A stretch of 35,949 bases of DNA from an uncultured Gammaproteobacteria bacterium (lineage in GTDB: Bacteria; Pseudomonadota; Gammaproteobacteria; Pseudomonadales; Pseudohongiellaceae): assembly GCA_913054495.1 (NCBI GenBank), contig CAJXIY010000019.1, positions 1 through 35,949 on the forward strand. The letters are read 5' to 3'. Shown here one piece after another: positions 25,455 through 34,235 of this stretch. The notes beneath the pieces were generated by a model. It had not been told where the DNA came from, did not search any database, and saw only the letters and a list, made by a program, of their open reading frames with translations. Within the stretch, counting starts at the first letter, position 1. Each line of letters starts with the position of its first letter. Both the position numbers and the translations under genes were made by a program.

Positions 25455-26387
25455 TCAGGCAAATACGTTTCTTAACTCCGCCGCGCATTCCGACAGCGCT
25501 GCCTTCGCCTGGTCCAGGGCTCCCGGCATCGCAATAAATCCATGTAGCATGGTCTCGTAGTGTGAATACTTGACCTGCACGCCCGCCTGCGCGAGTTTGT
25601 CGGCGTAGGCCTTGTCTTCATCCTGTAGCGGATCGAAACCAGCAGACAGTACCAGGGCGGGGGGCAGGCCGCTTAAATCGTCGGCGTTCAGGGGTGATGC
25701 CTGCCAGTGATCGATGTCACTGTCAGCTTCAAAATACAGCGCATAGAACCAGTCGATGAGCTCATTGGTCAGGCGATAACCCTGACCGAATGTTTCATGG
25801 GAGGCAAACGAGCAGGACATATCTGTGCCTGGGTAGATGAGTAATTGATGCACCAGTCGTGGGCTACCTGCTGCCTTTGCTTTTAAACAGACGACGGCAG
25901 CGAGATTGCCTCCGGCGCTATCTCCGCCCACGGCGACACGATCGTTATCGCCACCGAGGCTGCCTGCATTTTCCGCCAGCCACCGGGTCGCCGCCCAGCA
26001 ATCATCGATAGCCGCGGGGTACTTGTGTTCGGGTGCCAGCCTGTAATCGACGGCGACCACAATGCAATTCGCTTCCACACATAGGGTGCGACAAACACAG
26101 TCGTGGCTCTCGAGTGATCCGATCACATAGCCGCCACCGTGAAAATATATCAGCACCGGTAGCCCGGAATCTGAGCCAGGCTTGTACACCCGTGTCGGTA
26201 TATCACCAGCGGGCCCTGGAATCGACAGTGTCGTAATTTCCTGGGGCTGTGGTGGTGATCCCTGCACCGCTGCGGCGCCCTTATCGTAAAGCGCGCGCGC
26301 ATCGACAGCCGAGAGTGTGTTGAATGCAGGGCTACCTGACTGTTCGACTGCGTCCAGTAGTGCGCGTGCTTGTGGATCCAATGTCAT
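25455..26387 (-). CDS. Alpha/beta hydrolase, HSL family (esterase/lipase)
   Basis: The 310-residue carboxylesterase is of the hormone-sensitive-lipase (family IV) type. The oxyanion motif HGGG is at 83-86, YRLAPEHKYPA at 115-125, and the nucleophile Ser157 in GGDSAGG. Asp252 in FDPLQDED and His282 in ETMLHGF complete the triad. Length is typical (about 310) and there is no signal peptide, so it acts in the cytoplasm on short-chain esters. GGACAAA lies 6 nt before the ATG. It is divergent from the thiolase-like gene, with a palindrome overlapping its putative promoter, which suggests shared control of an ester or alcohol degradation set. Confidence 0.93.
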   Translation of the reverse strand: MTLDPQARALLDAVEQSGSPAFNTLSAVDARALYDKGAAAVQGSPPQPQEITTLSIPGPAGDIPTRVYKPGSDSGLPVLIYFHGGGYVIGSLESHDCVCRTLCVEANCIVVAVDYRLAPEHKYPAAIDDCWAATRWLAENAGSLGGDNDRVAVGGDSAGGNLAAVVCLKAKAAGSPRLVHQLLIYPGTDMSCSFASHETFGQGYRLTNELIDWFYALYFEADSDIDHWQASPLNADDLSGLPPALVLSAGFDPLQDEDKAYADKLAQAGVQVKYSHYETMLHGFIAMPGALDQAKAALSECAAELRNVFA

Positions 26388-26423
26388 ATTGATTTTGTCC
26401 TTCGAGGATCGGGGAATTACCCT

Positions 26424-26457
26424 TGTATATCATGGCTTTGGCTTTAGACCAAAGCCA
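26424..26457 (-). promoter_or_regulatory. Putative promoter overlapped by a 9-bp palindrome (esterase/thiolase divergent control)
   Basis: On the minus strand TTGGTC (26447-26452) and TATACA (26424-26429) are spaced by 17 bp, in position to drive the esterase gene. A perfect inverted repeat, TGGCTTTGG (26433-26441) and CCAAAGCCA (26449-26457), covers the -35 box and spacer. An operator overlapping a promoter is the simplest reading. The regulator is not in this window. Confidence 0.45.
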
Positions 26458-26519
26458 ATTCGATGGAGTTGTCCGCGGTCGCCTTGATTGCTTCTGCGTT
26501 TATATTAATAATCACCGAC

Positions 26520-28070
26520 ATGGAATTGGAAGAGTCAACACCCATACTGGTCGGCGGCGGTCAGTTTACTGAGAAAGATGTGGCGCCGGAACGGGCTCTG
26601 TCTCCCATGGGCATCGCGGCAGCGGCTGCCAGGGCGGCGTTGAGCGATACCGGCATCGGCGATAAGCTCACGGCGCTGATCGATACCTTGATGGTAATTC
26701 GGATTATCTTCGACTCCACCAACCGCCCCCGTCTGCCAATTCCATTCGGCCGTGCCGAAAACCCGCCACGGGCGGTGGCCCGCCGCATCGGCGCTAATCC
26801 TACACATGCGATCTATGGCAATGTGGGAGGTAACACGCCGCAGAAGTACATCAATGAAATGGCGGAGAAGATAGCGACAGGAGACGTTGACGTCGCCCTG
26901 ATTACCGGCTCAGAAGCGATCAAGACGGCGCAGCTTGCGCTTCGTAATGGCCTCGAGTTGGATTGGCAGGAGTACGATGAAGGCCCGCAGGAAGATCGCG
27001 GCCTCGGTGAGAAATTATCCACGCCCCATGAGTTCGCACATGGGCTGGGTATTCCAATTCAGACCTACCCGCTGTTCGAAAACGCCATCCGTGGCGCCAG
27101 GGGGCATACCATCGAAGATCACATGCTGAGCATGGGGGAATTGTTTGCGCGCTTCACCGAAGTTGCAGCCACTAATCCTTTCGCCTACTACGGCGCCCGA
27201 CGCACCGCGCTCGAGCTTGCTACGGTGACGCCGGAAAACCGCCTTATCTGCTTTCCCTACCCGAAATGGATGAACGCCATGGATGCCGTCAATCAGGGGG
27301 CGGCGGTGGTTATGACCTCAGTTGGCAAGGCCAGGGAACTGGGGATAGATCCGGCCAAATGGGTGTTTTTGCACGGCTGCGGTGAAGCCAATGAAAAGAT
27401 ATTGGTGAGTGAACGGGTGGACTATCATTCTTCGCCTGCTATGGCGGCCAATACCTCGAGTGCGTTTGAGATGGCAGGGAAGCGTATCGATGATATGGAT
27501 TACATCGATATATATTCCTGCTTCCCATCTGCGGTAGAGATCGGCTGCGATGAATTAGGTCTGAGATATGATGATCCTCGGGGCTTAACTGTCACCGGTG
27601 GCCTACCGTTTTTTGGCGGTCCCGGGAATAATTATTCCATGCACGCGATTGCCACCATGTTGCCGTTGCTGCGCGCCGCTCCGTCAAAATTTGGATTGGT
27701 CACCGCAAATGGAGGCTATCTTTCCAAGCATGCGACGGGTATTTATTCCGCCACTGCCACCAAGGGCCGCTGGCGGCGAGAGTCGCCTGCAACGTACCAG
27801 GCAGACATCGACAAGATGGCAAGCCCGGAATTCATCGAGACACCGTCGGGCAAAGCCAGCGTCGAAACCTATACGGTGTGTTGCAAGAGGGGAATACCGC
27901 AACGGGGAATCATCATCGGCCGGCTACACGGCAGCGACCAGAGATTTGTCGCCAACACCCCTGATGATATGAATACTTTGCGGTCTATGATGACAGAGGA
28001 ATACCTGAATAAAGCCGGAACGGTGACATCCTCAGAGGGCCTGAATACGTTTACTCCCTCGCCGGCTTGA
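26520..28070 (+). CDS. Thiolase-like (SCP2-type) acetyl-CoA acetyltransferase homologue lacking the usual nucleophile
   Basis: The 516-residue protein is of the long SCP2-thiolase-like group. It opens with STPILVGGGQFTEKD, has the helix EMAEKIATGDVDVALITGSEA, YIDIYSCFPSAVEIG, and the conserved GGPGNNYSMHAIATML with its His. At the position of the catalytic N-terminal Cys there is GNVGGNTPQ (about 100-107), so the classical Cys nucleophile is absent. This is common in this subgroup, whose chemistry may be retro-aldol or acyl transfer and not true thiolysis. An in-frame ATG at 26463 would add 19 hydrophobic residues right after the palindrome; the ATG at 26520 fits the family start better, though neither has a good ribosome site. 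It leads the plus-strand run of dehydrogenase genes. Confidence 0.87.
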   Translation: MELEESTPILVGGGQFTEKDVAPERALSPMGIAAAAARAALSDTGIGDKLTALIDTLMVIRIIFDSTNRPRLPIPFGRAENPPRAVARRIGANPTHAIYGNVGGNTPQKYINEMAEKIATGDVDVALITGSEAIKTAQLALRNGLELDWQEYDEGPQEDRGLGEKLSTPHEFAHGLGIPIQTYPLFENAIRGARGHTIEDHMLSMGELFARFTEVAATNPFAYYGARRTALELATVTPENRLICFPYPKWMNAMDAVNQGAAVVMTSVGKARELGIDPAKWVFLHGCGEANEKILVSERVDYHSSPAMAANTSSAFEMAGKRIDDMDYIDIYSCFPSAVEIGCDELGLRYDDPRGLTVTGGLPFFGGPGNNYSMHAIATMLPLLRAAPSKFGLVTANGGYLSKHATGIYSATATKGRWRRESPATYQADIDKMASPEFIETPSGKASVETYTVCCKRGIPQRGIIIGRLHGSDQRFVANTPDDMNTLRSMMTEEYLNKAGTVTSSEGLNTFTPSPA

Positions 28071-28250
28071 TAATCATCACGTAAACGCCGATATTGTCCG
28101 CCTCGTGCGCGCAACGAGAACGGCTGTTGCCGCCAGAGTCGAGATCACGGCTACAAATTTGGAAGATTGGTGATAAATTATGCAAGTCTTCGAATCAGCG
28201 CTACCTAGACCCCAGCGTTCGCTATACCTACAGGCCAGAAGGAATTGAGT

Positions 28251-30005
28251 ATGCAAAATCCCACCGCTCGCCAGTATTGCCTCGCCACCATATTCGCTGC
28301 CTTCGCCGCGTTTATCCCGGTGGCGGTAGCGCAATCCCTATTGGATAACTACAGCCCGGTATCACTGGCAGACTTGCAAGATCCGCCGGAAAATGACTGG
28401 CTGATGTGGCGCCGTACCGCGAATCATTGGGGCTACAGTCCCCTGGCTCAGATCGACAAGACGAATGTGGGCAGTCTGCGCCTGGCCTGGGCCTGGACCA
28501 TGGAGCCTGGCAGGCAGGAAACCACGCCGTTGGTGCATGATGGCGTCATGTTTCTGCCACAGGCCTGCGATTTTATCGAGGCCGTGGATGCGACCGATGG
28601 CAGTCCCCTGTGGGAATATCGCCGCCCGGTGGTGGACCATATTGCCACCCTGGCTTGCGCTAATCGCAACGCTACCCTCTACAAAGATCAGCTCATCATC
28701 GCCACCATGGATGCTTATCTGGTTTCGCTGAACGCTCGTACTGGCGAAGTGACCTGGGAACGTCAAGTTGGCGACTGGACGGTTGGCCAGCATTACTCCG
28801 GCGGGCCCCAGGTATTCGACGGCAAGATCATCACCGGCATGTCGGGATGTTATTACATCAACACCGGTTGCTGGATTACCGCCCACGATGCGGATACCGG
28901 CGAGGAGTTGTGGCGTACTAACACCGTGCCGAAAATCGGTGAGCCCGGTGGCGAAACCTGGGGCGACCTGCCTAATGAGCTACGCCGCGGGGGCTCGGCG
29001 TGGATGCCGGCCAGTTATGATGCCGAGCTCAACCTGATTTTTATGGGGGTGGCGGTACCCATTCCCTGGGGCTCGATCCAGCGCGATACCAGAGGAGGTG
29101 ACGTGCTGTATACCAACTCCACCCTCGCCCTGAACGCCGATACCGGGGAAATTGTCTGGTACTTTCAACATATCCCGGGGGGTAACTGGGATCAGGATCA
29201 TCCCTTCGAACGCATCGTGGTGGAAACCGAGGTCACCCCGGTGGCAGATGCCGTATCTTGGATCAATCCGAATATTACATCCAGTGCGCGCCGCAAGGTG
29301 ATCACCGGGATTCCCGGCAAGCCGGGAATCGTCTGGACCCTTGACGCCGCCACCGGGGAGTTTCTGTGGGCTAAGGAGACCAATTATCAGAATGTCATCG
29401 TCGGCGTCGATATCGAAGGCCGCAAGGGCATCACCAACCCCGAGATCGACATCACGGAGATCCGTCAGCGCAAGCTGGTGTGTCCTACCACCACCGGCGG
29501 AACCAACTGGTTCTCCGTGGGCTATAGTCCCCAGACCAACGCGCTCTACGCACCGTCCAATAATACCTGCATGACGTTCTACCTTAATCCCGTGAATCCT
29601 GTCGTGGGGGGTTACCACAGTTCTGCTACATCTATCATGGTACCGCCGCCGGATTCCGACGGCCAGGTTGGCCTGTTGACCGCAGTGGACGTAGCCACCG
29701 GTGAAGCACGCTGGACCTATCGACAACGGGCCGGCATCGCCGGCTCAGTATTGACCACGGGCGGCGGCCTGGTTTTTGTGTCAGACGATGCCAGGCGATT
29801 CCGGGCCTTCGATGCCGACAGCGGTGAGATTCTCTGGGAACAAATTCTTAATTCGTCCGCCGGCGGCTTTCCCATCACCTACAGTGTGGACGGTGTCCAA
29901 TACATCGCCATCGCCGCGGGCGGCGGCATCAACTACCGCACCCTGACGCCAGAGATTCGGCAGCGCGGAGGCGGTAATATGCTGTATGTGTTTCGATTAC
30001 CCTGA
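28251..30005 (+). CDS. PQQ-dependent alcohol dehydrogenase-like quinoprotein (no haem domain)
   Basis: The 584-residue protein has a Sec signal (1-28, VAVAQ) and an eight-bladed propeller. Trp-docking repeats appear as ALNADTGEIVWYFQ, TLDAATGEFLWAKE, AVDVATGEARWTYR and AFDADSGEILWEQI. The entry motif DWLMWRRTANHWGYSPLAQI and PGGNWDQDHPFERI (the block where the catalytic Asp lies) match the methanol/ethanol dehydrogenase family. There is no CxxCH, so it is a simple quinoprotein that needs a separate cytochrome. The adjacent-cysteine disulfide of methanol dehydrogenase is not seen; Cys residues in SGCYYINTGC may replace it. AAGGA 7 nt before the ATG supports the start (an in-frame TTG lies 6 bp earlier). 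It is followed 36 bp later by an SDR on the same strand. The substrate is unknown. Confidence 0.92.
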   Translation: MQNPTARQYCLATIFAAFAAFIPVAVAQSLLDNYSPVSLADLQDPPENDWLMWRRTANHWGYSPLAQIDKTNVGSLRLAWAWTMEPGRQETTPLVHDGVMFLPQACDFIEAVDATDGSPLWEYRRPVVDHIATLACANRNATLYKDQLIIATMDAYLVSLNARTGEVTWERQVGDWTVGQHYSGGPQVFDGKIITGMSGCYYINTGCWITAHDADTGEELWRTNTVPKIGEPGGETWGDLPNELRRGGSAWMPASYDAELNLIFMGVAVPIPWGSIQRDTRGGDVLYTNSTLALNADTGEIVWYFQHIPGGNWDQDHPFERIVVETEVTPVADAVSWINPNITSSARRKVITGIPGKPGIVWTLDAATGEFLWAKETNYQNVIVGVDIEGRKGITNPEIDITEIRQRKLVCPTTTGGTNWFSVGYSPQTNALYAPSNNTCMTFYLNPVNPVVGGYHSSATSIMVPPPDSDGQVGLLTAVDVATGEARWTYRQRAGIAGSVLTTGGGLVFVSDDARRFRAFDADSGEILWEQILNSSAGGFPITYSVDGVQYIAIAAGGGINYRTLTPEIRQRGGGNMLYVFRLP

Positions 30006-30041
30006 GCGACCCCGGAAGACAATTCAACGAGGGAATTAACT

Positions 30042-31004
30042 ATGTCACGAACGCAAAAGAAAATTGGATCTGGATTCGGGTCGAAGTCAGAAGCTTCCGA
30101 GGTATTGGCAGGCAAGGATTTGAGCGGCAAGGTTGCCATCGTCACCGGCGGGTATTCTGGCATCGGCCTGGAAACGACTCGTGCCTTGATCGATGCGGGC
30201 GCCAAGGTATACGTGCCGGTGCGGACGCCGGAGAAGGTGCAGGCTAATCTCGCCGACATCGACGGCGAAGTCATCGTCGATACCATGGATCTTGGTGACC
30301 TGGCGAGTGTTCGCGCCTATGCAGATGCCGTGTCGCAACGGGAATCCGCCCTGCACCTGTTGATTAACAATGCCGGCATCATGGCCTGTCCGGAAACCCG
30401 AATTGGCAATAACTGGGAAGCGCAGTTCGCCGTCAATCATCTCGGTCACTTCGTGCTGACCACGGCTTTACTACCCTTGCTGCTCAATGCCGATGGCGCC
30501 CGGGTTATCTGTTTGTCTTCCGTTGCCCATCGACGTTCGGATATTTTGTGGGACGATATCAATTTCGAATCCAGTCCCTACGAGAAATGGACGGCCTATG
30601 CCCAGGCCAAGACTGCCAATGCCTTGTTTGCCCTGGGCCTGGATATGAAATACCGGGATCAGGGGGTGCAGGCCTTCTCGATACACCCGGGTGGCATTCT
30701 AACCCCCCTGCAGCGGCATTTACCGAATGAAGAAATGCAGGCCATGGGTTGGACCGACGCCGATGGCAATATTTCGGAGCAGGCGAAAGCCATGTTCAAG
30801 TCCACTACCCAGGGTTGCAGCACCACTTTGTGGGCCGCCACCAGCGCAGCCCTCGCCGACACCGGCGGGCTCTACTGCGAGGATTGTGATGTGGCGAATC
30901 TGGCTACCGAGGATTCGCCACGCTACTTCGATGTGGCGCCGTGGGCGGCCAGCGAAGAGGGTGCCGTGCGTTTGTGGGATTTAACCGAGGCAATGCTGGT
31001 TTGA
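30042..31004 (+). CDS. Short-chain dehydrogenase/reductase (retinol-dehydrogenase-like)
   Basis: The 320-residue SDR has cofactor motif TGGYSGIG (35-42), NNAG (109-112), Ser160 in CLSSVAH and the catalytic Y186-x-x-x-K190 in YAQAK. The pattern FAVNHLGHFVLT and the C-terminal SIHPGGILTPLQRHL are typical of the WW-oxidoreductase/retinol dehydrogenase-like group. It should be an NAD(P)-dependent alcohol/carbonyl oxidoreductase in the cytoplasm. It lies 36 bp after the PQQ dehydrogenase and 20 bp before the gap remnant, hence likely in one transcript. The substrate is not readable from sequence. All key residues are intact. Confidence 0.9.
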   Translation: MSRTQKKIGSGFGSKSEASEVLAGKDLSGKVAIVTGGYSGIGLETTRALIDAGAKVYVPVRTPEKVQANLADIDGEVIVDTMDLGDLASVRAYADAVSQRESALHLLINNAGIMACPETRIGNNWEAQFAVNHLGHFVLTTALLPLLLNADGARVICLSSVAHRRSDILWDDINFESSPYEKWTAYAQAKTANALFALGLDMKYRDQGVQAFSIHPGGILTPLQRHLPNEEMQAMGWTDADGNISEQAKAMFKSTTQGCSTTLWAATSAALADTGGLYCEDCDVANLATEDSPRYFDVAPWAASEEGAVRLWDLTEAMLV

Positions 31005-31024
31005 ACAAGAGTTCTGGAGGAGAA

Positions 31025-32038
<1,014 letters not shown>

Positions 32039-32053
32039 CAGGACAAATATCGC

Positions 32054-32812
32054 TTGGATTTTTCGAATAAAAATGTACTGATTACGGGTGGCTCCCGCGG
32101 CATCGGCAGGGCAGTCGCCATTGCCTTCGCTAAGGAAGGAGCGAGAGTAGCCATTGTATTTCGCTCTAATCAAAAGGCTGCGGCTGCGACCCTGGAACTG
32201 TTGCAGGGCACCGGGCATACCGCCCTGCAGGCAGACCTTGCCATCGCCAGCGAGGCGGAGCGCGCCGTTGATGAGGCGCTTGCCGAATTCAAAAGGCTGG
32301 ACATCGTCGTCAACAACGCCGGCATTGGCATCTATCACCCCTTGGAATCCACAAGTTTTGAAGACTGGCAGACAGCCTGGCGAAAAACCCTGGACACGAA
32401 CTTATTGGGCCCTGCCAATGTCTGTTTCTGTGCAGCCAGGCACATGATCGCAAGTGGCGGAGGTCGAATAATCAACATCACGTCCCGCGGCGCCTTTCGT
32501 GGTGAACCCACCAAGCCGGCATACGGCGCCAGTAAAGCGGCCTTAAACTCTCTCACGCAATCCCTGGCGGTGGCCCTGGCACCCCACAATATATTCGTAG
32601 GCGCGGTGGCGCCGGGGTTCGTCAACACAGAACTTACAGCCGATCGATTGAACGGCCCGGAGGGCGAAGAAATTCGCGCCCAGAGTCCCTTCGATCGTGT
32701 GGCAGAACCTCGGGAAGTTGCCCACGCGGTTTTATTTCTGGCATCCACGGGCGCGGAGTTTTGTTCCGGCACCATAATTGATGTTAATGGGGCATCCTAT
32801 TTGCGTAGTTAG
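32054..32812 (+). CDS. Short-chain dehydrogenase/reductase (FabG-like)
   Basis: The 252-residue classical SDR has TGGSRGIG (11-18), an acidic Asp61-Leu after the third strand, NNAG (87-90), Ser144 in NITSRGAF and the catalytic Y157-x-x-x-K161 in YGASK. The C-terminus has APGFVNTELTADRL and FLASTGAEFCSGTIIDVNGA. FabG-like enzymes reduce 3-oxoacyl thioesters or oxidise alcohols with NAD(P). The start is TTG at 32054, 15 bp after the gap stop, with a weak AGGACA site. The immediate opening DFSNKNVLITGG fits SDR N-termini. It is the last gene of the plus-strand run; a 29-bp-stem palindrome lies 33 bp downstream and may end the transcript. Confidence 0.9.
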   Translation: MDFSNKNVLITGGSRGIGRAVAIAFAKEGARVAIVFRSNQKAAAATLELLQGTGHTALQADLAIASEAERAVDEALAEFKRLDIVVNNAGIGIYHPLESTSFEDWQTAWRKTLDTNLLGPANVCFCAARHMIASGGGRIINITSRGAFRGEPTKPAYGASKAALNSLTQSLAVALAPHNIFVGAVAPGFVNTELTADRLNGPEGEEIRAQSPFDRVAEPREVAHAVLFLASTGAEFCSGTIIDVNGASYLRS

Positions 32813-32845
32813 GTGTATCTGGGGTCAGGTCTTTGATAGCCAGAA

Positions 32846-32913
32846 AAATGGGGTCAGAGTAAATATACAGTGGTATTAAGATAAACCACTGTATATTTAC
32901 TCTGACCCCATTT
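32846..32913. repeat. REP/RAYT-type palindromic element with perfect 29-bp arms
   Basis: The arms 32846-32874 and 32885-32913 are exact reverse complements around a 10-base loop. Each arm carries GGGGTCAGAGTAAATA, the motif seen in many gammaproteobacterial repeats linked to REP-associated tyrosine transposases. A second GGGGTCAG starts at 32821, followed by GTCTTTGATAGCCAG, which looks like part of the same element family. No transposase gene is in the window, so this is a non-autonomous copy. It lies between the SDR and the outer-membrane protein gene and may act as a terminator. The remaining part of the 32813-33069 gap is AT-rich and probably holds the promoter of the next gene. Confidence 0.85.
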
Positions 32914-33069
32914 CTCTTTCCCTATTGCGGTAAAAACAGGCTAATTCAGTTTTTACACAGCTTCTTCCATGGAGAAAACATTACCAGATTGTAATGTAAA
33001 TCCCATATACCTGGTATTAATAAGGTGACATGATCTTCCATTATGAAAACTCATTTCGGAGGTCATGAA

Positions 33070-33609
33070 ATGAATAAAGCAGCCATATCCCTGGTGGCAA
33101 TGATTACACTGTTTTCCGCAACAGCCGTACACGCAGATCCCTTACTGCAAAAAGGCACCAGAGATTTATCGGTGTTGGGTTCGCCGGATTTCACCGCTCC
33201 CACCGGAGATACCTTGAATTTCGATATTGGTTTTGGACTCTTTGTTCGGGACAACATTAATTTGAGAGCGACCTTGTCACATGCCGTGCAGGAAGACATT
33301 GCACCCGGAGGTACAGATTACAGAGCCACGGGGTACAATCTCGTTGCCGAGTACCACTTCGACCTTGGCTGGAAAACTGTTCCTTATTTAGGTGCAGACC
33401 TGGGATGGCGCAGATTAAAATTCGGCAGTCTCAGAGAGGATGGGTTTACCTACGGTCCCAGGTTTGGGATCAAATATTTCCTCAGCGACAGTCTCGCCAT
33501 CGATGCGGCTCTGTCCTATAAGTTTTCGGGCAGTGATGTGTTTATTAGTGATTTCGAGAGCGAAGATCACAAAATATCCTTTGGGTTTGGTTTGAGATTT
33601 ATGTTCTAG
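33070..33609 (+). CDS. Small outer-membrane beta-barrel protein
   Basis: The 179-residue protein has a Sec signal (1-22, AVHA-DP). Alternating strands with aromatic ends follow: LNFDIGFGLFVRDNINLRAT, GYNLVAEYHFDLGWKTVPYLG, GPRFGIKYFLSDSLAIDAAL and SFGFGLRFMF. A terminal Phe and about eight strands fit an OmpW/OmpA-like eight-stranded barrel. The frame is open from 33043, but GGAGG (33058-33062) is 7 nt before the ATG at 33070, which also gives a clean signal peptide. The function is unknown. It stands alone after the palindromic element and converges on the NTF2-like gene 52 bp away. Confidence 0.85.
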   Translation: MNKAAISLVAMITLFSATAVHADPLLQKGTRDLSVLGSPDFTAPTGDTLNFDIGFGLFVRDNINLRATLSHAVQEDIAPGGTDYRATGYNLVAEYHFDLGWKTVPYLGADLGWRRLKFGSLREDGFTYGPRFGIKYFLSDSLAIDAALSYKFSGSDVFISDFESEDHKISFGFGLRFMF

Positions 33610-33661
33610 CAGGCAGAGTCGGCGGTAAGCTTCAGTGCTCATGGTATCGATCAGAACTTCC

Positions 33662-34159
33662 CTAGTTTTGACCTACCGGCCCCAGCGGACTCTCGGGACA
33701 GGCGTCTCGTTCGCTAGTCCAACTCAGATTGGTAATCAACCATTTCCCTTGTCGTCTTATCAACTGAAACGAATCGACGCCGCAATGTGAAAATTGGCTG
33801 CCGACATGAAAATCGTAGGGCGCCCAAAACACCGCGATGTCTCCTCGAACCAGCACGGTCGCATCCCAATATCTCTCCAGGGGTTTATTGGCGCTGGGAC
33901 TGGAGAGCGCCGCAATCAGTTCATCGTAGTTGCGAGTACTAAAACGCGAAGTACCATCGGCATCAACACTGGCAGATATATTGAGTGATTCCGAGACCGA
34001 GAGCGCTTCCAGACTCTCGCGATCCCGATTCGCCAGGGCTACAAAAAAAGCATCGACGGTGGCGAGTATCGACGCTTCAGCCGGATCGGATTGAGCACGG
34101 GCGAAGGGCGATAACACGATACAGCAAACAAACAATAGATTTTTTCCGCTTTTAACCAT
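33662..34159 (-). CDS. Secreted NTF2-like (SnoaL/DUF4440-type) protein
   Basis: The 165-residue protein has a signal peptide (1-22, ARA-QS) and then a compact alpha+beta cone fold. The helix ILATVDAFFVALANRDRESLEAL opens it; strands such as VLVRGDIAVFWAPYDFHV, then CGVDSFQLIRRQGKWLITNLSWT close it. This is the NTF2-like pattern of DUF4440/lumazine-binding-like proteins, which bind small molecules or have no known activity. An in-frame GTG lies at 34180, but AGGAG 8 nt before the ATG at 34159 defines the start. Two Cys residues (CGVDS and ACPES) could form a disulfide. It is 76 bp downstream of the spermidine-synthase-like gene on the same strand. Confidence 0.8.
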   Translation of the reverse strand: MVKSGKNLLFVCCIVLSPFARAQSDPAEASILATVDAFFVALANRDRESLEALSVSESLNISASVDADGTSRFSTRNYDELIAALSSPSANKPLERYWDATVLVRGDIAVFWAPYDFHVGSQFSHCGVDSFQLIRRQGKWLITNLSWTSERDACPESPLGPVGQN

Positions 34160-34235
34160 TCGGTAAACTCCTTCTGTCACTAATAGTTGATGGATGGGTC
34201 CGTAGCGTAAGCATTTTGAACGCCCAATTGAGTGT

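Noticed and set aside
26463..26519. Upstream ATG start for the thiolase-like gene
   Set aside because: It would add a hydrophobic stretch not found in the family, begins immediately after the palindromic operator candidate and has no ribosome site.
28980..29726. A 248-codon minus-strand open frame inside the PQQ dehydrogenase gene
   Set aside because: It is antisense to well-conserved propeller repeats and has no domain-like features, so it is a codon-bias shadow.
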